Translations under genes and position numbers: made by a program
Shown: in pieces, positions 45,544 to 55,057 of the stretch
Position numbering within the stretch: the first letter of the stretch is position 1
Layout: every line of letters begins with the position of its first letter
The notes under the pieces: model-generated
The model's database searches: none
The model's input: the letters and a program-made list of their open reading frames with translations, nothing else
What the model was told of the DNA's origin: nothing
Assembly: GCF_965224175.1 (NCBI RefSeq)
Contig: NZ_OZ245041.1
Span: 620,001 to 684,000, forward strand
Source of the DNA: Kordia sp965224175
GTDB lineage: Bacteria > Bacteroidota > Bacteroidia > Flavobacteriales > Flavobacteriaceae
Reading direction: 5' to 3'
Length of the DNA: 64,000 nt

Positions 45544-46113
45544 TTATTCTTTCCAGCCCCAAGGAGTGCTAGGTTTTTGTATTGTTTTAGTTAGATCCAT
45601 CACAACTTTAAATACACGATCGGTTCCTAAACGTCTTAAATTATATGTAAACCTTGATTCATCAATGGTAATCCACCAAACATTGGTTGCAGCTGCAGGA
45701 ATCATTTTTTGCGTTTTAGCATCTGCGGGAAACACTTGAATATCAGCTTTTCCAGTATTGGAAGCTGTGCCGCCATAAAAATTGATTTTGTCTTCAGAAC
45801 CATCTTTGTGCCTGTGATCGTGTTTCAATGTTATACGATCATTTTTATAGCTTAAAATCCATGTGCGCGATTTGTCTTCTCCCACAAAAAAAGGAATCTT
45901 AATTTCATTTTCAGTACATTTTCGAACATGCATGACTAATTTTTTTCCGCCAAAGTCTTTATCTTCTTTAGGAAGTTCTAAAATACCTTCATAGGCTTTT
46001 CCACAATGCGATTGCAAACTATTCCAGAATTTTTTAGCTGGCGTTATTTCTTGTGAAAGCGCAGTTAATGATACACAACAAAACAGAATCACTATTTTTA
46101 GTTTCATAATCAT
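45544..46113 (-). CDS. Secreted hypothetical protein
   Basis: A 189-residue protein with a signal peptide (about residues 1-21, KLKIVILFCCVSLTALSQ). ATG 46113 or ATG 46107 could be used; I cannot decide. The mature part has mixed strands (TWILSYKNDRITLKHDH, VWWITIDESRFTYNLRRLG) and two Cys (QSHCGKAY, VRKCTENE) that may form a disulphide. I do not recognise a family. It lies 47 bp upstream of nothing on its strand and is divergent-free from the DUF4440-like gene. Confidence 0.68.
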   Translation of the reverse strand: MIMKLKIVILFCCVSLTALSQEITPAKKFWNSLQSHCGKAYEGILELPKEDKDFGGKKLVMHVRKCTENEIKIPFFVGEDKSRTWILSYKNDRITLKHDHRHKDGSEDKINFYGGTASNTGKADIQVFPADAKTQKMIPAAATNVWWITIDESRFTYNLRRLGTDRVFKVVMDLTKTIQKPSTPWGWKE

Positions 46114-46160
46114 ACAGTTTTTAATTTAAAATATATACTTGGTAGCAGCAAAAGCATTTT

Positions 46161-46610
46161 TTAGATAGAATTCCACATGTCTAAATACATTTTCCAGTCG
46201 TTTCCTACTCTTTTCCAAACAATGACATATTTTCCCTTCCAAGAACTTGTTTGCCCGTTAGCGCGTACAGTTGTGCCTTCATAATATCCGTAATCGTAGG
46301 CAGTATCTTCAACAATTTTTATTTCAACAGGTGTGATTTTATGATTTTTTGTGGTTACGCCTTCAGGGAGAATCCAATATTTTGTGATGTTTTCAATTCC
46401 TTCAATAATATCGCCTCTTTGTGGAAAAATTTTAGCATCTTTTGTGTAAGATGCACCAATCATTTTATAATTAGATGTATTAACATAACTAGAGAAATTC
46501 TTGGCATTTTCTAAAATTTGATCAATATCTTTTTGATTTCCCGTATAGTTTTGCCCAATTCCAAATTGAACAAAAAAGCTGATAAATAGTACTGTGATGA
46601 ATGTTCTCAT
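46161..46610 (-). CDS. Secreted NTF2-like (DUF4440/SnoaL-type) protein
   Basis: A 149-residue protein with a signal peptide (1-19, ending GIGQ) and an NTF2-like fold: a helix with INDQILENAKNF-type pattern (IDQILENAKNFSSYVN), the MIGASYTKDAKIFPQRGDII strand and EGTTVRANGQTSSWKGKYVIVWKRVGNDWKMYLDMW. These periplasmic one-domain proteins have no single known role. It may be transcribed with the next secreted gene (47 bp apart). Confidence 0.82.
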   Translation of the reverse strand: MRTFITVLFISFFVQFGIGQNYTGNQKDIDQILENAKNFSSYVNTSNYKMIGASYTKDAKIFPQRGDIIEGIENITKYWILPEGVTTKNHKITPVEIKIVEDTAYDYGYYEGTTVRANGQTSSWKGKYVIVWKRVGNDWKMYLDMWNSI

Positions 46611-46729
46611 AATTTGATTGATTGTGATTCTTATCTCTTAGAAAGAAAAGTTAAAAAGATAAATATAGGAAGGAATATTGGAATATTATTTTAAAAATTC
46701 CTATAACTTTACAGAACTAAATTCTCTAC

Positions 46730-47893
46730 ATGCCACCAACTGTTGCGCTTATTTTTATGTTGTCTTTATTGACATTTCGGTTGCTTACAACCGTGATTCA
46801 TGAGTTGGGACATGCTATTCCTGCATTGTTGCTGACCAAAGACAAAGTTTCAGTGTATATGGGTTCGCATGGAAATCCGGAGAAATCAATGCACTTTCAA
46901 ATTGGACGGTTGGAATGTTTTTTTAAATTCAATTTGTTTTATTGGCGTGGCGGATTGTGCGTTATGCACGACAAGGATATTTCAGTTCGCACAAGTTTTA
47001 TTGTCACAATTTTTGGACCATTGTTATCTTTGATTGTAGCAGGAATCACCATTTTAACAATGTATTACGGAGATTTTAGTGATGTAGTAACCTTAGTTCT
47101 TTTTGCATTGACTTTTTCTTGTGTGCTCGATTTCCTGAATAATATTTTTCCCAATAGAGATACCATTGAGTTGCATGATGGTACAATTACCAATAATGAC
47201 GGAATGCAGTTATTAATGCTTATAAAATATAAAAATGCATACCGAAAGTTTCAACTTGGCACCTATTTCTTAGATAATCTCGAGTTTCCTGAAGCTGCCG
47301 ATTGCTTTGAAGAAGCACTAAAATACGAAGACAATGAAGATGTATATTATCGTTTGGCGATTTATGCCTATTTGATGGCAAAAAACTATGCGAAAGCTAA
47401 AATTTTACAAGAAGAATTTACTGAAAAGTATGAAGATGTATTTGAAGTTGGAGATTATGCAAATGCAGGAATAATACACAGTCATTTTGAGGAACATGAA
47501 AAATCAATTGAAGTTTATAGCAAAGCATTGAAAATCGATCAAAAACATGTAACGGTTCTGAATAATCGTGGATATGCTTACGGTCTGATAAATAAACATT
47601 TAGAAGCCATTGAAGATTTTGACAAAGCTATTGCTGTTGATCAAGAGTATGCATTTGCTTGGAATAATCGAGGATATTCAAAATTAGAACTCGGACAACT
47701 TGAAGATGGCTTGATTGACATAAAAAAATCATTAGAATTAGACGATCAAAATAGTTACGCACATCGTAACTTAGGCTTGTATTATTATTATACAGAAAAC
47801 TATCAATCTGCCATAAGTTGCTACACTGAAGCACTACGAATTGATCCAGAAACAACGTTTTTAAAAGAATTTATTAATAAAGTTTCTCCTTAA
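46730..47893 (+). CDS. Site-2-protease-like M50 membrane protein with TPR domain
   Basis: A 387-residue protein. Residues 1-150 are membranous with zinc motif HELGH (H24, E25, H28) and, further on, NNIFPNRD, as expected for M50 intramembrane metalloproteases. Residues 195-385 form about five TPR units (YFLDNLEFPEAADCFEEAL, AIEDFDKAIAVDQEYAFAW, GYSKLELGQLEDGL). TPRs are an uncommon addition to M50 proteases and may recruit substrates. It lies 150 bp upstream of the blaI gene on the same strand; a shared function is inference. Confidence 0.86.
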   Translation: MPPTVALIFMLSLLTFRLLTTVIHELGHAIPALLLTKDKVSVYMGSHGNPEKSMHFQIGRLECFFKFNLFYWRGGLCVMHDKDISVRTSFIVTIFGPLLSLIVAGITILTMYYGDFSDVVTLVLFALTFSCVLDFLNNIFPNRDTIELHDGTITNNDGMQLLMLIKYKNAYRKFQLGTYFLDNLEFPEAADCFEEALKYEDNEDVYYRLAIYAYLMAKNYAKAKILQEEFTEKYEDVFEVGDYANAGIIHSHFEEHEKSIEVYSKALKIDQKHVTVLNNRGYAYGLINKHLEAIEDFDKAIAVDQEYAFAWNNRGYSKLELGQLEDGLIDIKKSLELDDQNSYAHRNLGLYYYYTENYQSAISCYTEALRIDPETTFLKEFINKVSP

Positions 47894-47975
47894 TAAATAC
47901 TTTAGATAATCTTTTTAATATTTTAAAAATCAATATCTTATTCTTTATATTTAGTTTTGATAAAATCTTTTTACG

Positions 47976-48036
47976 ACTACAATTATAGTTTTATGACTAT
48001 TTTTATAGTTATACTAAAATTATTCTTCTATATTTG
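47976..48036 (+). promoter_or_regulatory. blaI promoter with two BlaI-type operators
   Basis: Two ACTA-N6-TAGT dyads at 47976-47989 (ACTACAATTATAGT) and 47996-48009 (ACTATTTTTATAGT), 20 bp apart, then a half site ACTA at 48013 and a -7 box TATATTTG at 48029-48036, only 4 bp before ATG 48041. The dyads resemble the MecI/BlaI operator (consensus with ACTAC...GTAGT), and suggest autorepression. Function is inferred from sequence similarity and position. Confidence 0.72.
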
Positions 48037-48040
48037 CAGC

Positions 48041-48424
48041 ATGAATGAATTGACAAAAGCGGAAGAACAAGTCATGCAATATGTATGGAAACTTGATAAA
48101 GCATTTCTTAAAGATATTGTAGAGCAATTTCCTGAACCCAAACCTGCATACACAACTATTTCTACAGTTGTACGTGTGCTAGTACGAAAGAAATTTTTGA
48201 ATTTTGAAACCTATGGTAAAATTCGTCAATATTCAGCAACGATTTCAAAAGAGCGTTATTTTTCGCAACATATGAAACAAGTGATTGGAAACTTTTTTAA
48301 TGGTTCTACCAGTACGTTTGCTTCTTTTTTTGCTGAAAGTGATACATTGAATTTGACAGAAATGGAACAAATGAAATCTTTGCTAGAAGAAAAAATTAAA
48401 TCATTAAAAGCTAAAGATGAATAG
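48041..48424 (+). CDS. blaI: BlaI/MecI/CopY family transcriptional repressor
   Basis: A 127-residue winged-helix repressor from ATG 48041 (MNELTKAEEQVMQYVWKLD); the longer ORF upstream would cross the operator and a hydrophobic stretch. The wing-helix region is LKDIVEQFPEPKPAYTTISTVVRVLVRKKFLNFE. Its activity is presumably released when the downstream M56 protein triggers cleavage. It overlaps the M56-M23 gene by 8 bp, so they are coupled. Tandem operators lie just upstream, implying autoregulation. Confidence 0.93.
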   Translation: MNELTKAEEQVMQYVWKLDKAFLKDIVEQFPEPKPAYTTISTVVRVLVRKKFLNFETYGKIRQYSATISKERYFSQHMKQVIGNFFNGSTSTFASFFAESDTLNLTEMEQMKSLLEEKIKSLKAKDE

Positions 48425-49742
48425 TTTTCTTTTCTACATATTGCAAGTAAGTTTGGTATTTGGCGGCTTTTATTTACTGTATACATGGTTTTTTAGCCGA
48501 TTTACCTTTCATGCATTTAATAGAAGTTTTTTACTATTATTACTTCCTTTGTCATTACTATTACCATTTAGCAACGAGTTGTTTCCACAGCTACAACAAT
48601 TTGCTTTTGAGATTCCGTTATTTGAAGATTTTACGGCATATGCCGGATTTGATTCTTTTTCAGAAGAAACGGCTTTTACTAAGGATTCTACCGTAAATTA
48701 TGGTTTTTGGATCTTTTTAATTTATGCAACTGGCGTTTCATGTTATTTAGCAAGATTTGTATGGACTACGTTTCGTTTTATCAAGTTAAAAAACAATTCA
48801 GAAGTAATTGTATCAAACAATATAAAAGTATATATCGCCAATGTTTCAAACGTATTTTCTTTTTTTAACTGGATTTTTGTTCCGAAATCAAAAAAGGAAT
48901 CATGCAATGAATTTATTATCAAACATGAAAAAGCACATATACAACAATTACATTCTGTAGATGTTGTTTTGGTAGAGTTGTTTATAGCTTTTTGCTGGTT
49001 TCATCCACTCGCCTATTTGTATAGAAAATCGTTAAAATCAATTCATGAATTTCAAGCAGATGCTTTTGTACTGAAGCAGAATGTAAAGAAATCGATGTAT
49101 TTAACATTACTTTTAAATAGTCTTGAACCAAGCTATACAAATCCTGCTTTTAATTATTTTTCGCATCCAACACTCAAAAAACGAATAGAAATGATCACAA
49201 AATCACCATCAAAAAACAGTTCTAAGCTTACGTATATGCTATTAATTCCTCTTATAGCATTAGCATTTATGGCTTTTAGGAATGCAGAAGAATCTTTGAT
49301 TCCAAGTAAAGTGCTTCCTGTTATTGTAGAAATACAAACAGAACCTACTTTATTTCCTGTACAACACGGAACCATAAAGAATATTTCTTCTAAGTTCGGT
49401 ATTATACGAAAACATCCAAAATTGAAAAATTCAACAGCGCATGGCGGTATTGATATTAAAGCTACTCTCGGAACGCCAGTTGTTGCCACTGCAGATGGAA
49501 TTGTTATGAAAGCAAATGAAGAAGGAAATTGGGGAAATTTAATCGTGATTTCGCATGCAGATGGTTTTGAAACTTGGTACGCACATTTAAAAGGTTTTAA
49601 TACGAAAAAAAGTGCTTCTGTAAAGAAAGGAGATATTATTGGTTATGTTGGTAATACAGGCTTATCTACGGCTCCACATTTGCACTATGAAGTACGTCAG
49701 CATGGCAAACGATTAGATCCTTTAGAATATATTACTGAATAA
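48417..49742 (+). CDS. BlaR1-like M56 / M23 fusion metallopeptidase
   Basis: A 441-residue protein. N-terminal membrane helices (about 5-27, 36-52, 95-118) lead to an M56 zinc domain with HEKAH (170-174), second Glu211 in HEFQAD, and a further helix at 272-288. A C-terminal M23 endopeptidase domain (about 330-440) has HGGID (H342, D346), YAH (H390) and HLH (H421, H423), so all LytM ligands are present. Where BlaR1 has a penicillin-sensing domain, this protein has a cell-wall hydrolase domain. It is coupled to blaI and is its likely signal transducer. Confidence 0.92.
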   Translation: MNSFLFYILQVSLVFGGFYLLYTWFFSRFTFHAFNRSFLLLLLPLSLLLPFSNELFPQLQQFAFEIPLFEDFTAYAGFDSFSEETAFTKDSTVNYGFWIFLIYATGVSCYLARFVWTTFRFIKLKNNSEVIVSNNIKVYIANVSNVFSFFNWIFVPKSKKESCNEFIIKHEKAHIQQLHSVDVVLVELFIAFCWFHPLAYLYRKSLKSIHEFQADAFVLKQNVKKSMYLTLLLNSLEPSYTNPAFNYFSHPTLKKRIEMITKSPSKNSSKLTYMLLIPLIALAFMAFRNAEESLIPSKVLPVIVEIQTEPTLFPVQHGTIKNISSKFGIIRKHPKLKNSTAHGGIDIKATLGTPVVATADGIVMKANEEGNWGNLIVISHADGFETWYAHLKGFNTKKSASVKKGDIIGYVGNTGLSTAPHLHYEVRQHGKRLDPLEYITE

Positions 49743-49839
49743 GCTAAAAAATTAAAATTACAATTAATTCCCTCGGAATGCGTTATACTTGCATCCCTAA
49801 AACACCTAATTACGTAAAACTAAATTGAAGTACTACCAC

Positions 49840-50790
49840 ATGAAATCATTTTATTTGATCGTTTGCGCGTTCTGTATTACTATTGCTGCGCACAGTCAGA
49901 CGAAAGACAGTTTATCTATTGACAAAGAAGTTCCACAAAAAACAGATACTACAGGAGTTGATACACATTTTCCTATTCTCTCACTCGCTTTGCAAACGTT
50001 TAAAGCTATTGAAGTTACACCTAAAAAAACACAAAAAGATTGGATTGCTGAGCATTGGAATACCAAAGTATTCAATCCGTATAAAAACATCAGAAAACAA
50101 TATCCATTACAAATTAAGTTTGACGACAGTACGTATGCATCACCAATTACACGTAAAAAAGTGGTAACATCTCGTTATGGTTGGCGAAACCGAAGAGCAC
50201 ATAATGGAATTGATATTGATTTGATTACTGGTGACAAGGTAATGTCTATGTTTGATGGTGTCGTTAGATATGTAAATAGACATTCTGGACACGGAAAAAT
50301 AGTTGTTGTACGCCATTTTAACGGACTAGAAACTGTGTATGCACATTTATCTCGCCAATCGGTAAAAGTGAATGATACGGTAAAAAAAGGACAAATAATT
50401 GGCCGTGGCGGTACTACTGGAAATGCGCGTGGAAGTCATTTGCACTTAGAAATTAGATTTCAAGGAATTCCTATTCATCCAGAATATTTGTTTGATTTTT
50501 CAGATGAAAACAATCTTGTGAGAAGCAATGAAATTTGGGTTACACGAAGATGGACAGCGGCCTATAGACATAATTCGAAGCGAAAATCGAACATAAAAGT
50601 CTTAACTACAGAAGAAGAAGCTATTGCAAGTAAAGCTGATGAAACGAAAGTTTATACGGTACGTCGTGGCGATACTTTATCTAGAATTTCTAACAAATAC
50701 AATGTTTCCATTGCTACGTTGTGTAAAGACAATTCTTTGAGAAGAACTTCTACGTTACGAATTGGACAAAAAATCATTGTAAAACAATAG
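49840..50790 (+). CDS. M23 peptidoglycan endopeptidase with C-terminal LysM
   Basis: A 316-residue secreted hydrolase. ATG 49840 is preferred over an upstream TTG because it directly starts the signal peptide (MKSFYLIVCAFCITIAAHS). The LytM-type M23 domain (about 105-215) has H121/D125 in HNGIDID, H169 in YAHLS and HLHLE (H200, H202). A LysM domain spans about 271-315 (YTVRRGDTLSRISNKYNV). It cuts peptide cross-links in peptidoglycan. It follows the M56-M23 fusion by 97 bp on the same strand; shared control by BlaI is possible. Confidence 0.92.
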   Translation: MKSFYLIVCAFCITIAAHSQTKDSLSIDKEVPQKTDTTGVDTHFPILSLALQTFKAIEVTPKKTQKDWIAEHWNTKVFNPYKNIRKQYPLQIKFDDSTYASPITRKKVVTSRYGWRNRRAHNGIDIDLITGDKVMSMFDGVVRYVNRHSGHGKIVVVRHFNGLETVYAHLSRQSVKVNDTVKKGQIIGRGGTTGNARGSHLHLEIRFQGIPIHPEYLFDFSDENNLVRSNEIWVTRRWTAAYRHNSKRKSNIKVLTTEEEAIASKADETKVYTVRRGDTLSRISNKYNVSIATLCKDNSLRRTSTLRIGQKIIVKQ

Positions 50791-50936
50791 AAATCGTTTA
50801 TTATATAATGAATTCATATTCAGTTCTGTGTAAAATAATTTAATATTGGCACTTCGATTTCAGAACAGAATCAAATTAAAAAAATGAAATATGAAAGCAA
50901 TCTTTTTTATTACATTTAGCCATTAATTTTATTCGC

Positions 50937-51812
50937 TTGTTTTTAAAAGTTGTTATTAAATATCTTAAAGAGCCGTATCCATATATTTACGGAAACAGAA
51001 AGCAATTGCTCAGTATTTTAGCAGTTATTTCAGTGCTAAGCTTTATTTTTTCTTATGCTTTTGAACCTTTTGAAATCAATGCTTTAGAGCATAAAATGTC
51101 TTATTTTTGGATTGTACTCTTGCATGCAACATTGCCAATCCCTATTGCGTTGCTGTATTTTACATTACTTAATTTGTTTGTAAAAGATGATTCGCGCTGG
51201 ACGTTGGGTAAAGAAGTCTTTCATTTGAGTTTGCTATTGATTTTAATTGGAATTGGTAGTTTTTTGATTCGTGATATTATTTATGACAAGCCAGATAATT
51301 GGTCTTTACGCTATTTATATGAAGAAGTTCGTAATTCCTTTTTTGTCGGTATTCTGTTACTAGCCATCGTATTGCCTTTAAATTTACAACGTCTTATACA
51401 GAAACACAGCAAAAGTCTTGAAAAACTAAAGCTTCAAACTCCTAGCAAAAACAATGATTCACATATAATTAAGGTAGCATCTGGAAATGAAATGTATCAA
51501 TTTGATGTGCAAAAATTTCTATTTGCTAAAGTAGAAAGTAATTATACCGAAATCTATATTCATGAAGATTCTCAAGTGAAAAAAGCACTATTTCGCATTA
51601 CGTTAAAAGAATTAGAAACACAGCTTAAAGATTTTTCAAATATCTACAAAACACATCGTTCCTATTTGGTGAATTTAAACAAGATTACCGCTTGCACTGG
51701 AAACGCTCAAGGATATCAATTGTCTTTAAAAGATTATAAAAAAACTGTTCCAGTTTCGCGTTCTAAACTGAAAGCGTTTAATGAATACTTTTCACATATA
51801 AATAAATCTTAA
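50937..51812 (+). CDS. Membrane-anchored LytTR transcription regulator
   Basis: A 291-residue protein with four membrane helices (about 20-42, 56-80, 92-112, 132-152) and a LytTR DNA-binding domain at about 190-288 (FAKVESNYTEIYIH, IYKTHRSYLVNLNKI). It has no receiver domain. TTG 50937 is the only usable start codon; an in-frame stop lies 45 bp upstream with no ATG between. It presumably couples a membrane signal directly to transcription, like the paralogue at 57399-58139. Confidence 0.9.
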   Translation: MFLKVVIKYLKEPYPYIYGNRKQLLSILAVISVLSFIFSYAFEPFEINALEHKMSYFWIVLLHATLPIPIALLYFTLLNLFVKDDSRWTLGKEVFHLSLLLILIGIGSFLIRDIIYDKPDNWSLRYLYEEVRNSFFVGILLLAIVLPLNLQRLIQKHSKSLEKLKLQTPSKNNDSHIIKVASGNEMYQFDVQKFLFAKVESNYTEIYIHEDSQVKKALFRITLKELETQLKDFSNIYKTHRSYLVNLNKITACTGNAQGYQLSLKDYKKTVPVSRSKLKAFNEYFSHINKS

Positions 51813-51996
51813 AGGCTAGGTCTTTGCGAAAGTTTTGAAAAACTTGTGATAATTTGTTACTGTTAAACAATAGTAATATGCTTTAATAATAAGTTACTTC
51901 CTTAAAACTCCTTGTAATTGTGAATCATAGTGCATGCATTTCGTCACAAAACCTTGTAAATAGTCACTTTCAAAAGCATTGTATTAAAATCTACCC

Positions 51997-52004
51997 TACG
52001 TTTG
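51997..52004 (+). promoter_or_regulatory. -7 promoter box TACGTTTG of the acyltransferase gene
   Basis: An exact TAnnTTTG match 24 bp before ATG 52029. It overlaps the TTG at 52002, which argues against that codon as the gene's start. Confidence 0.5.
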
Positions 52005-52028
52005 TTCTATCAAAAAAACGAACGATTT

Positions 52029-53138
52029 ATGACTCCAAAAACACGTAGATACGATTTAGATTGGTTACGCGTTATCGCAATTTTAGCTGTATATTTTCAT
52101 CATATAGGAATGCCTTTTAATGGTGATGATTTTCATATTATGAATACTGAATCGAGTAAATTATTAGACGATATTATGGTATTTTTTGAGCAGTTTCGAT
52201 TGCCTTTGTTATTTCTAATTTCTGGAACCGGAACCATTTTCGCTTTTTCTAAGAGAACTTGGATTCAGTTTACTAGAGAACGTGCAATTCGATTGCTCAT
52301 TCCGTTGTTTTTTGGAGTTTTGTTTATTGTTCCACCACAAACTTTCTTTGATCGAGAAACTACATATACTTCGTATTGGGAAATCTATACAAATGCTGAT
52401 TTTGACGTGAATCATTTGTGGTTTATTGAAAACCTATTTTGGATGTCCTTATCTTTAATTCCGTTTATTTTGTTTTTAAGATCTTCGAAATCAACAAGGT
52501 TTTTACACTATTTTGAACGTTTGACAGCCAAAAAACTAGGCTTGTTTTCATTAGCGATTCCGTTGATTGTTATTTTAATTATTTCAAAAAAGTATTTTCC
52601 GAGCGATAGTAAAAGCTTGTTCAATCTTTCTTCCACCTTGTATTTTAATTTCTTTTTTATGCTGGGAATGTTGTTCGCTTCCGCAGAAACGACTTGGTTA
52701 CACTTGAAGCAGTATCGTAAATTGAATACAATTTTATGTATCCTGAGTTCTATTATTTTTTATGTGTATTATTTGATGCCGCATTCATTGCTTCTACCCT
52801 ATTTTTCGACAGCTTTCCTTTGGAATTTGTGGTATGTAGTGTGTGGTTTAGTCGGTTGGAGTTTTGTGATTTCGTTATTAGGATATGCGCAAATCTGGTT
52901 CAATAGAAAAAGTACATTGCTCAAGAAACTCAACGAAGCTATTTATCCGTTTTATATTTTACATCAAACAGTGATTATCGTTTTTGGATATTACATCATT
53001 CAGCTAGACGTAAACATTCCAATAAAAATAATTTTACTACTCATCACAAGCTTTCCCGTAATTGTATTGATATACAGGTTTTTAATTTATCCATTTAAGA
53101 TGACTCGTGTATTATTTGGCATGAAATCAAAGAATTAA
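52029..53138 (+). CDS. Acyltransferase-3 family integral membrane protein
   Basis: A 369-residue membrane protein from ATG 52029 with about ten helices. The N-terminus has the family signature RYDLDWLRVIAILAVYFHHIGMPF with the conserved His in the first helix. Members transfer acyl groups, such as acetyl or succinyl, to glycans or lipids. The target is unknown. The stop overlaps the ankyrin gene stop on the opposite strand by 4 bp. Confidence 0.9.
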   Translation: MTPKTRRYDLDWLRVIAILAVYFHHIGMPFNGDDFHIMNTESSKLLDDIMVFFEQFRLPLLFLISGTGTIFAFSKRTWIQFTRERAIRLLIPLFFGVLFIVPPQTFFDRETTYTSYWEIYTNADFDVNHLWFIENLFWMSLSLIPFILFLRSSKSTRFLHYFERLTAKKLGLFSLAIPLIVILIISKKYFPSDSKSLFNLSSTLYFNFFFMLGMLFASAETTWLHLKQYRKLNTILCILSSIIFYVYYLMPHSLLLPYFSTAFLWNLWYVVCGLVGWSFVISLLGYAQIWFNRKSTLLKKLNEAIYPFYILHQTVIIVFGYYIIQLDVNIPIKIILLLITSFPVIVLIYRFLIYPFKMTRVLFGMKSKN

Positions 53139-54961
53139 TCTGTTGTTTTTACTCGATTGTACGTTTCTAAAATAGCTGCATTATTAATTTTCTGTACATA
53201 TTCCAAAAATGTATGTTCGTTATAATGCCTAAAACCCATTTCGAGTAAGGAAATAATCATTTTTTCTTCGTATTTCTTGAGTTTTCTATTTTTTACACCG
53301 CTGATAAAATCAGATAATATGCTGGCTGAAGTGATGTTGTAACCTTTCTTGTGAAGCAATTGAAGCTTTTGAAAAGCAACATCCTTAATATCTTTAGAAA
53401 AGCCTTTATTTGATAAACGAAGTCCAATTCTATGTAAAACATTGCTCAAATGTGTTTCAACATCAACGCCCAACTTTATCAATTCATTAAACATAACAAA
53501 CGGACCGTATTCTGCACTGTCAAAAATACAGGAATAGTTTCGCTCATCGATAACATTGATATCTACGCCTAATGAAACCAGAAAATTAAGTATATCTATT
53601 CGATCTTTATATACTACACGATTCAAAATAGTTTTTCCATCGTATAATGCATGTAATTCTTCTTTATTTGCGCCATTGTCTAGTAAAAACTGAAGTGTTT
53701 CTACCGTACTTTCATTTCCTTGAATCGCTAAAACAAGCGCACTATTTCCATTTTTATCTTTATAGTTACTATCATGTCCTTTTTCAACAAGATCTTTTAC
53801 AAGCCATAATCTGCCATTATATGCTGCACTTTGTAATAAAGATTGTTTTTCGTGCATGCGAAGACTCTCAATGTCTGCTCCGTGTTCTAATAATAATTTT
53901 ATAATTTGATCACCAAATTCTTCTTTACGTCTGTAACACGCTTGATGAATTAAAGGTCTAAAATCATCTGCATTTGGATTTGCTCCATGTGCTAATAATA
54001 ATGCAATCATTTCTACATGAACTGGATCAATAGTTCCGTAAGCATCTATGATTTCAGCTAATAAACTATCACCTCTTTTATCTTTTAAACTGTCTGGATG
54101 TGTTCCTGTTTCTAAAATACTTTTTATAGTTTCAAGATCTTTATTTTTAAAAGCTTCAAAAGCTTGTTCACTATCATCTGATTTATTTTTGGCAATACGT
54201 TCTTTTTCCTGTTTTTCCCGTATTTCTTCTTCTAAATAATACGGTGTGTCATAGTTTTTATATACTAATTGATAGCCTTTATTTTCTTTGCTAGCTACCC
54301 ATTCTTCACCAAGTTTAGGTATTTTGGTATAGTATACAGACATGCCTTTCATAGGTTTTCTAATGCCTTTTTCTCCTAATTCTCCTTCATGATAAACCCA
54401 TTTTCCGCCAAGCGAATTGTATAATGCTATATATACTGGCGGTTTCACAGTGTTATTCTCTAAATACCAAAAAGGACTTCCGCTAGCACTTGTTGATTTC
54501 CATTGCATTCCTTCAGAAATATGTTCAATAAGTTTGGCATCTTTTACAGTAATGAATACATCTGATTGCATAAGTTCGCTGTATTCTGACAAATCTGAGT
54601 TTTCATCAAAAGGAATATGATATCCAGATTCCCACAATTCTCTTTTGTACTCTGTTTGAATGAAATTATCAACCAATACAGAAGCAATTAATTGATTCGC
54701 AATAAATAAGCTATTCTTTTTGATGGTCAGCTTCGCAAAATCTGGATTCAGTGTCGTCAATAAATCTTCTGGTGTATTTGGTGCATTCAAAATAGTAACT
54801 AGACCAAACATGTGCGAACGTGGCGTATTCGTAAAGTGTTGACTTAATAAATATACATGCAGTTTTAGTTGATTTTCTTCCTTACTTTTTACTGTAACTC
54901 CTAAATGATAATCTCCAGGATTTTGTGAACGTGATTCAAAATGTAAATGCTGTATATCCAT
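53135..54961 (-). CDS. Ankyrin-repeat protein with unknown N-terminal domain
   Basis: A 608-residue cytosolic protein. Residues 1-225 form a domain I cannot name, possibly beta-rich (YHLGVTVKSKEENQLKLHVYLL). Residues 250-480 hold seven or so ankyrin repeats (KDKRGDSLLAEIIDAYG, HGANPNADDFRPLIHQACYRR, YKDKNGNSALVLAIQGNE, DNGANKEELHALYDGKTILN). The C-terminal 120 residues are helical. No signal peptide. Ankyrins suggest protein binding. It is tail-to-tail with the acyltransferase gene. Confidence 0.86.
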   Translation of the reverse strand: MDIQHLHFESRSQNPGDYHLGVTVKSKEENQLKLHVYLLSQHFTNTPRSHMFGLVTILNAPNTPEDLLTTLNPDFAKLTIKKNSLFIANQLIASVLVDNFIQTEYKRELWESGYHIPFDENSDLSEYSELMQSDVFITVKDAKLIEHISEGMQWKSTSASGSPFWYLENNTVKPPVYIALYNSLGGKWVYHEGELGEKGIRKPMKGMSVYYTKIPKLGEEWVASKENKGYQLVYKNYDTPYYLEEEIREKQEKERIAKNKSDDSEQAFEAFKNKDLETIKSILETGTHPDSLKDKRGDSLLAEIIDAYGTIDPVHVEMIALLLAHGANPNADDFRPLIHQACYRRKEEFGDQIIKLLLEHGADIESLRMHEKQSLLQSAAYNGRLWLVKDLVEKGHDSNYKDKNGNSALVLAIQGNESTVETLQFLLDNGANKEELHALYDGKTILNRVVYKDRIDILNFLVSLGVDINVIDERNYSCIFDSAEYGPFVMFNELIKLGVDVETHLSNVLHRIGLRLSNKGFSKDIKDVAFQKLQLLHKKGYNITSASILSDFISGVKNRKLKKYEEKMIISLLEMGFRHYNEHTFLEYVQKINNAAILETYNRVKTTD

Positions 54962-55057
54962 AAATTAATGCTGACTTTATTACTCGTTTTTTGTGAGCAA
55001 ACAAGCTACAAGTTTCTTTAGTATTATCAAAGTTTAGAAGTTATTTTTCTAGAAACA

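Noticed and set aside
50891..50926. 11-codon ORF (MKAIFFITFSH) as a leader peptide before the LytTR gene
   Set aside because: Too short to judge, and no regulatory codon run or attenuator hairpin follows.
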